Notes under the pieces: generated by a model
Told to the model about the DNA's origin: nothing
Database searches by the model: none
What the model saw: the letters and a program-made list of their open reading frames with translations, nothing else
Shown: positions 28,779-37,775 of the stretch, piece by piece
How the letters are laid out: every line of letters starts with the position of its first letter
Numbering within the stretch: position 1 is the stretch's first letter
Program-made: the position numbers and the translations under genes
NCBI RefSeq assembly: GCF_014196765.1
Contig: NZ_JACIEE010000011.1
Span: forward strand, 1 to 64,000
Reading direction: 5' to 3'
Source of the DNA: Mycoplana azooxidifex
Lineage (GTDB): Bacteria > Pseudomonadota > Alphaproteobacteria > Rhizobiales > Rhizobiaceae
Length of the DNA stretch: 64,000 nucleotides

Positions 28779-30313
28779 TAGTGTTTCTCCCCGGAGCGCA
28801 TGATGGCGCGCATGATGGATTCTTGGCTTGCCTCCTCCTTGGAAAGCTCCGCGACGATACGTCCTTCATTCATGACATAGATGCGATCGCAGGTTCCAAG
28901 CAGCTCGGGCATCTCCGAAGAGATCATCAGAATGCCTTTGCCCTCGGCTGCAAGCTGGTTGATGATGGTGTAGATTTCAAACTTGGCGCCGACGTCGATG
29001 CCGCGCGTCGGCTCGTCGAGGATCAGCACTTCCGGATTGGTGAACAGCCACTTCGACAACACCACCTTCTGCTGGTTGCCGCCGGAGAGGTTCACCGTCT
29101 CCTGATAGATCGAATGCGAGCGGATGCGCAGCTTCGAGCGATAGTCGGTCGCGACCTTCGTTTCCTTGTGGTCGTCGATGATGCCGTTCTTCGAGACGTC
29201 CTCGAGGTTGGAAAGCGTGGTGTTCTGCTTGATGTTGTTCATCAGCACGAGGCCGAGATGCTTGCGGTCCTCGGTGACATAGGCGAGGCCCGCGTCGATG
29301 GCCTTCGGGATGGTACTGACGTCGACCGGCTTGCCGCGCATGCTGACTTCGCCGGTGATCTTGTGCCCCCAGGACTTGCCGAAGATGCTCATCGCGGTCT
29401 CGGTGCGGCCCGCGCCCATCAGCCCGGCGATGCCGACGACTTCGCCGGCGCGGACGTTGAAATGAATGTCGTGCAGGAACTGCCGGTCGCGGTGGTGCTG
29501 GTGGAAGACGTTCCAGTTCTTCACTTCCAGCAGGTTCTCGCCGATCTTCGGCTCGCGCGGCGGATAGCGGTCTTCCATGTCGCGACCGACCATGCCCTTG
29601 ATGATCCGGTCCTCGCTGATGTCTTCCTTGTGACAGTCCAGGGTCTCGACAGTGCCGCCGTCGCGCAGGATCGTAATCTTGTCGGCGACCTTCTTGATCT
29701 CGTTCAGCTTGTGCGAAATGATGATCGAGGTCATGCCCTGGGCGCGGAACTCCATCAGGAGCTTCAGCAGCGCCTCGGAATCCTTTTCGTTCAGCGACGC
29801 CGTGGGCTCGTCGAGGATCAGCAGGCGCACCTTCTTCGACAGCGCCTTGGCGATCTCGACCAGCTGCTGCTTGCCGACGCCGATATCGGTGATGAGGGTG
29901 GCGGGCGATTCCGTCAGGCCGACCTTCTTCAGGAGTTCCTGCGTGCGGGCAAACGTCTGCGGCCAGTGGATCACGCCGTTGGTGGCGATCTCGTTGCCGA
30001 GGAAGATGTTCTCGGCGATCGACAGCAGCGGCACGAGTGCCAGCTCCTGGTGGATGATGATGATGCCGAGATGCTCGCTGTCGGCGATTGTGGAAAACCG
30101 GCGGAGCTCGCCGTCATAGTGGATCTCGCCTTCATAGGTGCCGGCGGGATAGACGCCGCTCAGCACCTTCATCAGGGTCGACTTGCCGGCACCGTTCTCA
30201 CCGACGAGCGCGTGGATCTCACCTTCGCGGACCTTGAAGCTGACGTCGTCGAGCGCCTTGACGCCTGGAAACGTCTTGGTGATGCTCCGCATTTCGAGGA
30301 TGATGTTGTCCAT
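28778..30313 (-). CDS. gguA: Sugar ABC transporter ATPase, tandem domains
   Basis: A 511-residue tandem ATPase of the carbohydrate-uptake (CUT2) type. Domain 1 has Walker [10 protein letters not shown], signature [14 protein letters not shown] and Walker [11 protein letters not shown]. Domain 2 carries the degenerate Walker A usual for the class, then [15 protein letters not shown] and [13 protein letters not shown]. It follows chvE after an attenuator-like hairpin. Confidence 0.93.
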   Translation of the reverse strand: MDNIILEMRSITKTFPGVKALDDVSFKVREGEIHALVGENGAGKSTLMKVLSGVYPAGTYEGEIHYDGELRRFSTIADSEHLGIIIIHQELALVPLLSIAENIFLGNEIATNGVIHWPQTFARTQELLKKVGLTESPATLITDIGVGKQQLVEIAKALSKKVRLLILDEPTASLNEKDSEALLKLLMEFRAQGMTSIIISHKLNEIKKVADKITILRDGGTVETLDCHKEDISEDRIIKGMVGRDMEDRYPPREPKIGENLLEVKNWNVFHQHHRDRQFLHDIHFNVRAGEVVGIAGLMGAGRTETAMSIFGKSWGHKITGEVSMRGKPVDVSTIPKAIDAGLAYVTEDRKHLGLVLMNNIKQNTTLSNLEDVSKNGIIDDHKETKVATDYRSKLRIRSHSIYQETVNLSGGNQQKVVLSKWLFTNPEVLILDEPTRGIDVGAKFEIYTIINQLAAEGKGILMISSEMPELLGTCDRIYVMNEGRIVAELSKEEASQESIMRAIMRSGEKH

Positions 30314-30383
30314 GTTCAGGCATTCCGGCAGTATTCTGCGTGCGACGGGTGGGGCGCAAACTCTACAGGCTCCCCCGCCAAGA

Positions 30384-30412
30384 TAAAAGGGTCCGCAACC
30401 GATCGCGGACCC
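30384..30412 (-). terminator. Attenuator-type hairpin between chvE and gguA
   Basis: Perfect 8-bp stem GGGTCCGC/GCGGACCC with an 8-nt loop. On the minus strand a run of four T follows. It would end part of the transcripts after chvE, fitting the need for excess binding protein. Confidence 0.65.
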
Positions 30413-30430
30413 CCCGATTTCAAACCGCTA

Positions 30431-31501
30431 TCAGTTGTCGATCTGATCTTCGGTGTAGTAGCCGGCGCCGACCAGGATTTCCTTGGCGTTGGACTTGTCG
30501 ACCGCAACCGGCTTCAGCAGGTAGGACGGAATGACCTTGACGCCGTTGTCGTAGGTCTTGGTGTCGTTCACTTCCGGCTCCTTGCCGCCGAGGATGGCGT
30601 CCGTCATGCTGACGGCAACCTTGGCGAGCTCGCGGGTGTCCTTGAAGACCGTCGAGCCCTGCTCATCGGCGAGGATCGACTTGACCGACGGCAGCTCCGC
30701 GTCCTGGCCGGTGACGACCGGCATCTTCTGGTCGCCCGAGCCGTAGCCGACGCCCTTCAGGGCCGACAGGATACCGATGGAGAGGCCGTCATAGGGCGAC
30801 AGGACGCCGTGGACCTGCGCATCGGTGTAGTTCGACGACAGCAGGTTTTCCATGCGGGCCTGGGCGACCGCACCGTCCCAGCGCAGCGTGCCGACCTGGT
30901 CCATGCCCTGCTGGCCGGACTTGATCACGATGTCACCGCTGTCGATGAGCGGCTGCAGCACCGACAGCGCGCCGTCGTAGAAGAAGAAGGCGTTGTTATC
31001 ATCCGGCGAACCGCCGAACAGCTCGACGTTCCACGGCTTCACGTCCGGGAACTTTGCCTTCAGACCGTCAACGAGGCTGCTCGCCTGCAGGACGCCGACC
31101 TGGAAGTTGTCGAAGGTGGCGTAGTAGTCGACATTGCCCGAATCGCGGATGAGGCGGTCATAGGCGATGACCTTGACGCCGGCGTCGTGTGCCTTGGCCA
31201 GGATGTCAGACAGCGTGGTGCCGTCGATGGCGCCGATGACGAGAACCTTGGCACCCTTGGTGACCATGTTTTCGATCTGGGCCAGCTGGTTCGGAATGTC
31301 GTCGTCAGCAAACTGCAGGTCCGCCGTGTAGCCGGCGTCCGTGAACAGCTTCTCCATGGTCTCGCCGTCGGAAATCCAGCGGGTCGAGGTCTTGGTCGGC
31401 ATGGAAATGCCAACGGTGCCCTTGTCCTGCGCAAAGGCAGGCACGGCAAACGACGCCACGCTGATGGCAGCCGCGGCGAGAAGCGAAGTGATCAATTTCA
31501 T
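30431..31501 (-). CDS. chvE: Periplasmic multiple-sugar-binding protein ChvE
   Basis: A 356-residue binding protein with a signal peptide (cleavage after VPAFA) followed by [19 protein letters not shown], the ChvE signature. In Agrobacterium ChvE feeds the GguAB transporter and also signals sugars to VirA, although no vir genes appear here. It is first in the operon and is likely controlled by the divergent GbpR-type regulator. Confidence 0.93.
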   Translation of the reverse strand: MKLITSLLAAAAISVASFAVPAFAQDKGTVGISMPTKTSTRWISDGETMEKLFTDAGYTADLQFADDDIPNQLAQIENMVTKGAKVLVIGAIDGTTLSDILAKAHDAGVKVIAYDRLIRDSGNVDYYATFDNFQVGVLQASSLVDGLKAKFPDVKPWNVELFGGSPDDNNAFFFYDGALSVLQPLIDSGDIVIKSGQQGMDQVGTLRWDGAVAQARMENLLSSNYTDAQVHGVLSPYDGLSIGILSALKGVGYGSGDQKMPVVTGQDAELPSVKSILADEQGSTVFKDTRELAKVAVSMTDAILGGKEPEVNDTKTYDNGVKVIPSYLLKPVAVDKSNAKEILVGAGYYTEDQIDN

Positions 31502-31719
31502 TATTTAGTCTCTCCCTTGTACAGGCCTGACTCCACGTCCAGACCGAATTCAGTGCTTCGCTGCCCGCTGTCGCAGACGACGGTCTCCAACGGAGGAAAA
31601 GGATGATTACCCCTCCCGGCCTCAACTCCCTTGGGCGCGAGCGCACCTCGCGGCAAACTCTACCGAAATGCTATAACTGTCAAATACAATAAGCTTCTAT
31701 TCTCATACCAAAAGCGATA

Positions 31720-31736
31720 TAATGATCGTTAATGAT
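31720..31736. promoter_or_regulatory. Candidate GbpR-type operator in the chvE-gbpR gap
   Basis: TAATGAT occurs twice with a 10-bp period (31720 and 31730) in an AT-rich patch between chvE and gbpR. Spacing of one helical turn on the same face is expected for LysR-family sites. The identity of the binding protein is inferred. Confidence 0.4.
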
Positions 31737-31768
31737 ATGATTTTTGAGTGAAGGAACGCGGTTAACAT

Positions 31769-32785
31769 ATGCATGAAGCCATATCCGTCGGCCAGCCGCC
31801 GCCCGATCGCCCCGCCGATGACCAGCTTGGCCTCGGCCTGCTGCGCTCGGGGCTCAAGCTCAACCATCTGCGCATGATCGTCGCAATCGACCAACACAAG
31901 CAGGTCAGCGCGGCCGCAGCGGCCCTCAACATCTCCCAGCCGGCGGCATCGCGCATGCTGACGGAGATGGAGAGTATAATAAAGGTACCGCTCTGTGAAC
32001 GGGTTTCGCGCGGGGTCGAGCTCACCCAGTTCGGCCGGGCATTCGCCCGCCGCGCCCGCACGATCCTGCTGGAGCTGGACGAAGTCGACCGGGAAATCAC
32101 CGCACTCAAGTCCGGCGCCGGCGGCACGGTCTTCCTCGGCACGGTGACCGCACCGGCGATCAGCCTCGCCGTCCCTGCGATCCAGCAGGTCAGCGCCGCC
32201 TATCCCGGCATCGAGGTCAACGTCCGCATCGAGACAAGCAATGTCCTTGCCCGCGAGCTGATCTCGTCGAAGCACGACTTCATCATCGCCCGCGTGCCCG
32301 ACGATCTCGACCCGCGCCTCTTCCACGTCCAGGAGATCGGAGTGGAGAAGGCCTGCCTGATCGTACGCAAGGGGCACCCGTTGACCGAAAAGGACACCGT
32401 GTCGCTGACGGACCTACCCTCCTACGACTGGGTGTTCCAGCCGCCGGGAACGCTGCTGCGCCGGCGGGTCGAGGAGCTCTTCATCGCCGGCGACGTTCCC
32501 CTGCCGGCGACGGTGGTCAACACCGCCTCGCTGCTTCTGACGGTGGCGCTCGTCTGTTCCTCCAACGCGATCGCGCCGGTCGCCCTCGACATGGCCGAGT
32601 TCGTCATCGAGAACGGCGGGGGACCGAGCGAGGTGCGCATCCTGAAGACCGACTTCGACATCGACATCAAGCCCTACAGCCTCATCGCCGTTAAAGGCCG
32701 GGAACTGCCGCCGAGCGCCAAGCTGTTCTATGATCTGATTCTCCAGCGCAGTCGGATGCTCTTTCCGGACCGCTCGGAAGGCTGA
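31769..32785 (+). CDS. gbpR: LysR-family regulator of chvE
   Basis: A 338-residue LysR protein with an extended N-terminus, then HTH residues VSAAAAALNISQPAASRML (near residue 48) and a ligand-binding domain. Its position divergent from chvE is the Agrobacterium gbpR arrangement, where GbpR activates chvE in response to galactose or arabinose and represses it without sugar. Residues before about 25 may be dispensable. Confidence 0.88.
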   Translation: MHEAISVGQPPPDRPADDQLGLGLLRSGLKLNHLRMIVAIDQHKQVSAAAAALNISQPAASRMLTEMESIIKVPLCERVSRGVELTQFGRAFARRARTILLELDEVDREITALKSGAGGTVFLGTVTAPAISLAVPAIQQVSAAYPGIEVNVRIETSNVLARELISSKHDFIIARVPDDLDPRLFHVQEIGVEKACLIVRKGHPLTEKDTVSLTDLPSYDWVFQPPGTLLRRRVEELFIAGDVPLPATVVNTASLLLTVALVCSSNAIAPVALDMAEFVIENGGGPSEVRILKTDFDIDIKPYSLIAVKGRELPPSAKLFYDLILQRSRMLFPDRSEG

Positions 32786-32794
32786 GGAAGACGG

Positions 32795-33316
32795 ATGTTC
32801 GGCAAGAGCGTGTTCGAGAGCGTGCTGGAGCGCCTGCGGGAAGAGGAGGAGGATGCCGGACCGGCCGCGCGCGTCGAGGACGCGGGCGAAACTGTCCGCA
32901 GCGCCCATCCCGTCTTCACCGTGCTGCCCACGGGCCGGCCATCGGTCCCGTCCCATTCCGCCGCAGCCGCCTACCGCGACATGGACGACTTCGACGCGTC
33001 GGAGCGAGCCGACCCGTTCGGGGAGGCCGGTGCTTCGGCCGAAGCAGCGCCGGCCATGCCAGTAGCACCCGCGCCGCCGCCGCATCTGTTGCGGACCGCC
33101 CCGGAGGAGATCGCGGCCGACCTCGGCCTCACCGGAAACGAGACCCAAGCGCAACTCGCAGGGATCCGCCGTGCCTTTGCCCGCGACAATCACCCCGACA
33201 CAGCACCTTGGGATCTACGGGAAAACGCCACGCGGCGCATGATGATCGCCAACATGCTGATCGACGAGACGCTGCGGCGGATGCAGGCGGAGGCGGCCCT
33301 GGGCCTTCGCCGCTAG
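32795..33316 (+). CDS. Degenerate J-domain-like protein
   Basis: A 173-residue protein beginning 9 bp after gbpR. Residues 1-100 are Ala/Pro/Glu-rich and probably disordered. Residues ~105-165 look like a shortened J domain: a helix, then IRRAFARDNHPD with the HPD tripeptide, and a closing helix with ANMLIDETLRRM. Such proteins may recruit Hsp70 (DnaK). No partner is indicated by the neighbours, and the call rests on the HPD context alone. Confidence 0.55.
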   Translation: MFGKSVFESVLERLREEEEDAGPAARVEDAGETVRSAHPVFTVLPTGRPSVPSHSAAAAYRDMDDFDASERADPFGEAGASAEAAPAMPVAPAPPPHLLRTAPEEIAADLGLTGNETQAQLAGIRRAFARDNHPDTAPWDLRENATRRMMIANMLIDETLRRMQAEAALGLRR

Positions 33317-33337
33317 GATGTCGGCGCGAGCCCGCCG

Positions 33338-33571
33338 CTACTTCTCGCCGCCCTCTTCGGGCGGCTTCTTGTCCGGCGTGCGCGCCTCGTCCGGCTTGTA
33401 GAACAGGATCAGCTGGGCGAAAGCATAGGCGCTGACGATGAGGAAGATCAGCCCCCAGGTCTCCTGGCCGTTGTAATACTCGACCGCCGTCCAGGCCGCA
33501 CAACTCCCCACGATCAGAAGGCGCACCCAAAGCGGACGATAGACCGGGTGGGTGGGATCGATGAATTTCAT
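33338..33571 (-). CDS. Small two-helix membrane protein
   Basis: A 77-residue protein with two hydrophobic segments (VRLLIVGSCAAWTAVEYY and GLIFLIVSAYAFAQLILFY) and a charged cytoplasmic tail rich in Lys, Pro and Glu. I do not recognise the family beyond the pattern of rhizobial uncharacterised proteins. The ATG at 33571 gives the compact form. Confidence 0.65.
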   Translation of the reverse strand: MKFIDPTHPVYRPLWVRLLIVGSCAAWTAVEYYNGQETWGLIFLIVSAYAFAQLILFYKPDEARTPDKKPPEEGGEK

Positions 33572-33741
33572 GAGGCTGGCTCCGTTTTTCTTCACAGGCC
33601 CTCTTAGAACCAATCGCTGCCAAAGGAAATCGGTTCTGCCCGCCCGAACCGGCCCCGGCGCTCGATCGGCCGGCATGCGCGCGTGACCCGTGGGAGGAAG
33701 CATGCGGGTGGACATTCGCGTCGCAAACGCCAAACTGCCCC

Positions 33742-33776
33742 TTGACGGCATAGGCATGAAATGGAATGAATATTCC
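33742..33776 (+). promoter_or_regulatory. iolG promoter with IolR-type operator
   Basis: GGAA-TGAATA-TTCC (33763-33776) matches the GGAA-N6-TTCC pattern reported for Sinorhizobium meliloti IolR sites. A -35-like TTGACG begins at 33742, so the operator would cover the -10 region. It lies about 150 bp ahead of the inositol dehydrogenase gene. Confidence 0.6.
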
Positions 33777-33928
33777 ACGGGAGAGAGAATTCAGACTACA
33801 TATTCCAAATCGGCTATGTCGACCCGATCCTCCCCCGAACCCCGCCCCTGCGGCGGGCGCGATCCGGGGAAGCGCAGAGCCCCGCCTTTCGCCGGACGGA
33901 ACGGTCCGGCTACATGAGAGCAGGACAG

Positions 33929-34921
33929 ATGACCGTCAGATTTGGTCTCCTCGGCGCCGGCCGCATCGGCAAAGTTCACGCCAAGGCGGTATCCGGCAAC
34001 CCCGACGCCACCCTTGTCGCCGTTGCCGACGCTTTTCCTTCGGCCGCCGAGGCGATTGCCGCGCAATATGGATGCGCCGTGCGCACGATCGAGCAGATCG
34101 AGGCGGCAGGCGACATCGACGCCGTCGTCATCTGCACCCCGACCGATACGCATGCCGACCTGATCGAGCGCTTCTGCCGGGCCGGCAAGGCCGTGTTCTG
34201 CGAAAAGCCGGTCGACCTCGACGTGGAGCGCGTGCGCACCTGCATGAAGGTCGTGAAAGAGACGAATGGCAAGCTGATGGTCGGCTTCAACCGCCGTTTC
34301 GATCCGCATTTCATGGCGGTGCGCGCAGCGATCGATGCCGGAAAGATCGGCGACGTGGAGATGGTCACGATCACCTCGCGCGACCCCGGCGCGCCGCCGG
34401 TGGACTACATCAAGCGCTCCGGCGGCATCTTCCGCGACATGACCATCCACGATTTCGACATGGCCCGCTTCCTGCTCGGAGAGGAGCCGGTCACTGTCAC
34501 GGCGACGGCCGCCGTGCTCGTCGACGAGGCGATCGGCAAGGCCGGCGACTATGACAGCGTTTCGGTGATCCTGCAGACGGCCTCGGGCCGGCAGGCGATC
34601 ATCTCCAATTCGCGCCGCGCCACCTACGGCTACGACCAGCGCATCGAGGTCCACGGCTCGAAAGGCATGGTCTCTGCGGAAAACCAGCGCCCGGTCTCCA
34701 TCGAGGTCGCCACCGGCGACGGCTATACCCGCCCGCCGCTGCACGATTTCTTCATGACCCGCTACACCGAGGCCTATGCCAACGAGATCGCAGGCTTCAT
34801 CGGCTCCCTGGAGAAGGGAGCGCCGCTTGCGCCTTCCGGCGCAGACGGGCTCGCAGCGCTCGTCATCGCCGATGCGGCGCTGAAATCGGTCAAGGAAAAG
34901 CGGCAGGTCTCGATCGGCTGA
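33929..34921 (+). CDS. iolG: Inositol 2-dehydrogenase
   Basis: A 330-residue GFO/IDH/MocA-family NAD-dependent dehydrogenase that oxidises myo-inositol to 2-keto-myo-inositol. It has a Rossmann motif LLGAGRIGKVHAKAV, the signature CEKPVDLD with the catalytic Lys, and DMTIHDFDMARFLLG with the Asp/His pair. The ATG at 33929 has AGCAGGA upstream. It stands alone here, as idhA does in rhizobia, and an IolR-type site precedes it. Confidence 0.92.
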   Translation: MTVRFGLLGAGRIGKVHAKAVSGNPDATLVAVADAFPSAAEAIAAQYGCAVRTIEQIEAAGDIDAVVICTPTDTHADLIERFCRAGKAVFCEKPVDLDVERVRTCMKVVKETNGKLMVGFNRRFDPHFMAVRAAIDAGKIGDVEMVTITSRDPGAPPVDYIKRSGGIFRDMTIHDFDMARFLLGEEPVTVTATAAVLVDEAIGKAGDYDSVSVILQTASGRQAIISNSRRATYGYDQRIEVHGSKGMVSAENQRPVSIEVATGDGYTRPPLHDFFMTRYTEAYANEIAGFIGSLEKGAPLAPSGADGLAALVIADAALKSVKEKRQVSIG

Positions 34922-34943
34922 CCAAAGGCTCCTCCCAGCAACT

Positions 34944-34970
34944 GGCCGGGCCCTGCGCCCGGCCTTTTTT
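34944..34970 (+). terminator. Rho-independent terminator of iolG
   Basis: Perfect 8-bp stem GGCCGGGC/GCCCGGCC, 5-nt loop, six T. Confidence 0.9.
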
Positions 34971-35024
34971 GTTGCGACCGGTCCCTTAGGCGGCGACAGG
35001 GCGGGATGCGCCGCCGGTAACCCC

Positions 35025-36239
35025 TCACCCGCCGCTTGTCGCCCGCTCCCCGGCGAGCGCCCGGTCCACCTGCGTCAGCGCCCGGTCGAGATGGCCCTCG
35101 AACACGAGCGTCGCCTCGTCCTGCGCGATCGTGATCGCAGGCATGCCCTGCAGGCGGCCCTGCTGCGTCTGCATCAGCCCCTCCTCGATCCCGCGCGCCA
35201 ACAGGTCCATGAAGCGCACGCCCAGTCCGGTGATGGTGACCGGCATGCTCTCGTGGAGGCTGAAGACGCGCGACAGGCCCTGGCCGAGCGCAAGTCCGGC
35301 CTGGCGGAAGGCATACTCCGACATGCGATGCCCCTGGCGCGCGCGGAGCGCGATCTTTTCCATCTCCGCAAGCGGGACGAACTTGGCCGGTATCGTGTCC
35401 GGCGGCACCTCGAAGGCCGTGCGCAGGATGCCGTAGAAGCCGGCCGAAGCCTCGATGCAGCCTTGCGCGCCGCAGCGACAGACCTTGCCGTCGGTGGCGT
35501 GCAGCATGTGGCCGAAGTTGGGAGCGGACACCTTGAGGTCGCCGTCGGCATCGCCGCTGACGATCCCGAGCCCGACGCTGTGGCCGAGCGACAGCGCCGC
35601 AAGCGACCGCCCGCCCTCGCCCGCCTTCTCCGCCCGCCGGCCGAGCGCATGGGCGACGAGCAGCGTCTCGTTGCTGAGCGTGACCGAAGACCATTCGGAA
35701 AGCACCGATGCGAAGTCGATCTGCGCAAGGCCGAAGACCGGCGACCAGACAAGCCGCGTTCCGGTCGGATCGACGATCCCTTTGCTGCTGATGGAGACGG
35801 CCAGCACGCGCTCGCGGCCGAGCGCCGAACGCTGCAACACCTTGGCGAGCCCCTCCTGCAGCGTAAGAACGAACCTTTCCGTCGAGGGGTCGGCATGCTG
35901 GCGCGGCTCATCGAAGCGGTCGATCAGCGTGCCCGCATAGTCGGCGAGCGAATACTGCACCACATCGGAGGAGATGCGCACGGCAACGAGATAGCCGCAG
36001 TCCCGCCGCGGGCTGAAGAGCACCCGCGGGCGGCCGCGGGCTCCGGCGCTCTGCTGCTCCAGCTTCTCGATGATCCGGGCGCGCTCCAGCTCGGCCGTGA
36101 TGGCCGAAACGGTGGCCGACGCAAGGCCGGTGCGGGCAGAGAGTTCGGTGTGCGACAGCGCGCCCAGGCGGCGCAGCGTCGCCAGGACGAGCGCGCTGTT
36201 TTGCTGACGCACCAGCTCGGTGCTCGATCGCGTCAGCAT
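35025..36239 (-). CDS. ROK-family transcriptional regulator (XylR type)
   Basis: A 404-residue ROK protein with an N-terminal winged HTH (ALSHTELSARTGLASATVSAI) and a sugar-kinase-like ROK domain that includes a zinc motif CRCGAQGCIEA. It diverges from xylF, and a perfect inverted repeat in the shared gap is its probable operator. By position it represses xylFHG until xylose or a related sugar binds. Confidence 0.85.
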   Translation of the reverse strand: MLTRSSTELVRQQNSALVLATLRRLGALSHTELSARTGLASATVSAITAELERARIIEKLEQQSAGARGRPRVLFSPRRDCGYLVAVRISSDVVQYSLADYAGTLIDRFDEPRQHADPSTERFVLTLQEGLAKVLQRSALGRERVLAVSISSKGIVDPTGTRLVWSPVFGLAQIDFASVLSEWSSVTLSNETLLVAHALGRRAEKAGEGGRSLAALSLGHSVGLGIVSGDADGDLKVSAPNFGHMLHATDGKVCRCGAQGCIEASAGFYGILRTAFEVPPDTIPAKFVPLAEMEKIALRARQGHRMSEYAFRQAGLALGQGLSRVFSLHESMPVTITGLGVRFMDLLARGIEEGLMQTQQGRLQGMPAITIAQDEATLVFEGHLDRALTQVDRALAGERATSGG

Positions 36240-36328
36240 TCAGGAACTCCGATCTCGATGCGTATCTCCAACCAATGCTCCTCCCAAAGCATCTGCCGCC
36301 GCTGCCTGCAAGTCCTCCACACCCCTTG

Positions 36329-36379
36329 TTGACAGCCGTTAGAACTTCTGACATCTATTTTCTCGACTGTCGAGAAAAT
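36329..36379 (+). promoter_or_regulatory. xylF promoter and ROK operator
   Basis: Consensus -35 TTGACA at 36329. A perfect inverted repeat ATTTTCTCGAC / GTCGAGAAAAT with one central base lies at 36357-36379, where it would cover the -10/+1 region. Symmetry and place point to the ROK repressor. Confidence 0.75.
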
Positions 36380-36482
36380 TCCCCGAGAGCTTGAGGGAGA
36401 GGATTTGCGGCAGCGTCTTGGTTGGTCGTCGACGGTGACGGGAGGTTCGTCCGGGCGGCCGGCATTCATTTGGGAGGATGAA

Positions 36483-37520
36483 ATGAAATCAGTTCTGAAG
36501 CTGATGGCAGGGGTTGCCGTCATCGTGTCGCTGCATTCCGTAGCGCAGGCAAAGGACCTCGTGGTCGGCGTTTCCTGGTCGAACTTCCAGGAAGAGCGCT
36601 GGAAGACCGACGAAGCCGCGATCAAGGCTGCACTCGAGGCCTCCGGCGACAAGTACATCTCGGCCGACGCCCAGTCGTCCGCCGCCAAGCAGCTGACCGA
36701 TGTCGAATCGCTGATCGCCCAGGGCGCCAATGCCCTGATCGTGCTCGCGCAGGATTCCGATGCAATCGCCCCGGCGATCGAAAAGGCCGCGGCCGAAGGC
36801 ATCCCGGTCGTCGGCTACGACCGCCTGATTGAGAACCCGGCCGCCTTCTACATCACCTTCGACAACAAGGAAGTGGGCCGCATGCAGGCCCGCGAAGTGT
36901 TCAAGGTGAAGCCGGAAGGCAACTACGTGTTCATCAAGGGCAACTCCGCCGACCCGAATGCGGATTTCCTCTTCTCCGGGCAGATCGAAGTGCTGAAGGA
37001 AGCGATCGACGCAGGCAAGGTCAAGAACGTCGGCGAAGCCTATACCGACGGCTGGAAGCCCGAGATCGCCCAGAAGAACATGGAACAGTTCCTGACCGCC
37101 AACGACAACAAGGTCGACGCGGTCGTCGCCTCCAACGACGGCACCGGCGGCGGCGCGATCGCAGCCCTCGACGCCCAGGGCCTTGCCGGCTCCGTTCCGG
37201 TTTCCGGCCAGGATGCCGACAAGGCGGCGCTGAACCGCATCGCGCTCGGCACGCAGACGGTCTCGGTCTGGAAGGACTCGCGTGAACTCGGCAAGCGTGC
37301 GGCTGAAATCGCCGTCGAACTCGCCGGCGGCAAGAAGATGGAAGAGATCGCAGGCGTCACGACCTTCGACGGCGGACCGAAGGGCGTTGCCATGCAGTCG
37401 GTCTTTCTGGCACCGCTGCCGATCACCAAGGACAACCTGAACGTCGTCATCGACGCGGGCTGGATCTCCAAGGACGAAGCCTGCCAGGGCGTCAAGGGCG
37501 ACGTCGCCGCCTGCAAGTAA
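36483..37520 (+). CDS. xylF: Xylose-type sugar-binding protein
   Basis: A 345-residue periplasmic binding protein with a signal peptide (cleavage after SVAQA) and the XylF pattern: [35 protein letters not shown] and [14 protein letters not shown]. The ATG at 36483 follows GGAGGATGAA. It is the first gene of xylFHG and the ROK gene is divergent. No xylA/xylB is present in the window, so xylose as ligand is by family. Confidence 0.88.
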   Translation: MKSVLKLMAGVAVIVSLHSVAQAKDLVVGVSWSNFQEERWKTDEAAIKAALEASGDKYISADAQSSAAKQLTDVESLIAQGANALIVLAQDSDAIAPAIEKAAAEGIPVVGYDRLIENPAAFYITFDNKEVGRMQAREVFKVKPEGNYVFIKGNSADPNADFLFSGQIEVLKEAIDAGKVKNVGEAYTDGWKPEIAQKNMEQFLTANDNKVDAVVASNDGTGGGAIAALDAQGLAGSVPVSGQDADKAALNRIALGTQTVSVWKDSRELGKRAAEIAVELAGGKKMEEIAGVTTFDGGPKGVAMQSVFLAPLPITKDNLNVVIDAGWISKDEACQGVKGDVAACK

Positions 37521-37568
37521 CCGATCCCGACGGGGGCCAAGGGGAAACCTGACCTCGATCCTTCCCGA

Positions 37569-37595
37569 GCGCCGCAACGCACCCCGTTGCGGCGC
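37569..37595 (+). other. Stable hairpin between xylF and xylH
   Basis: Perfect 11-bp stem GCGCCGCAACG/CGTTGCGGCGC with a 5-nt loop and no T-run. Such a structure could protect the 3' end of xylF mRNA and raise binding-protein yield over the membrane parts. Confidence 0.6.
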
Positions 37596-37775
37596 TTGCG
37601 CAAGGTGGGACCGCGGCGGACAATGGAAAAGCCATCGTCTCCGCCGTGACGTCAAAAGAGCCCGCCGGCGAGATGCCCGGCAGCTCCCGTCATCGCAAGA
37701 CCTGCCGCCTCCCCCTCCCCGCCAGGGCAGGTGGTGCGGCATCATCAACAAGCTTCAGTGGGGGAAGGCACGTCC

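Noticed and set aside
30431-31501. ChvE as a sign of a virulence (vir) system
   Set aside because: chvE-ggu is general in Rhizobiaceae, and no vir or T-DNA genes are present in the window.
28754-31606. 950-codon plus-strand open frame
   Set aside because: It is antisense to gguA and chvE, whose proteins are clearly real. Its product is low-complexity (V/D/L/R-rich), typical of shadow frames in GC-rich DNA.
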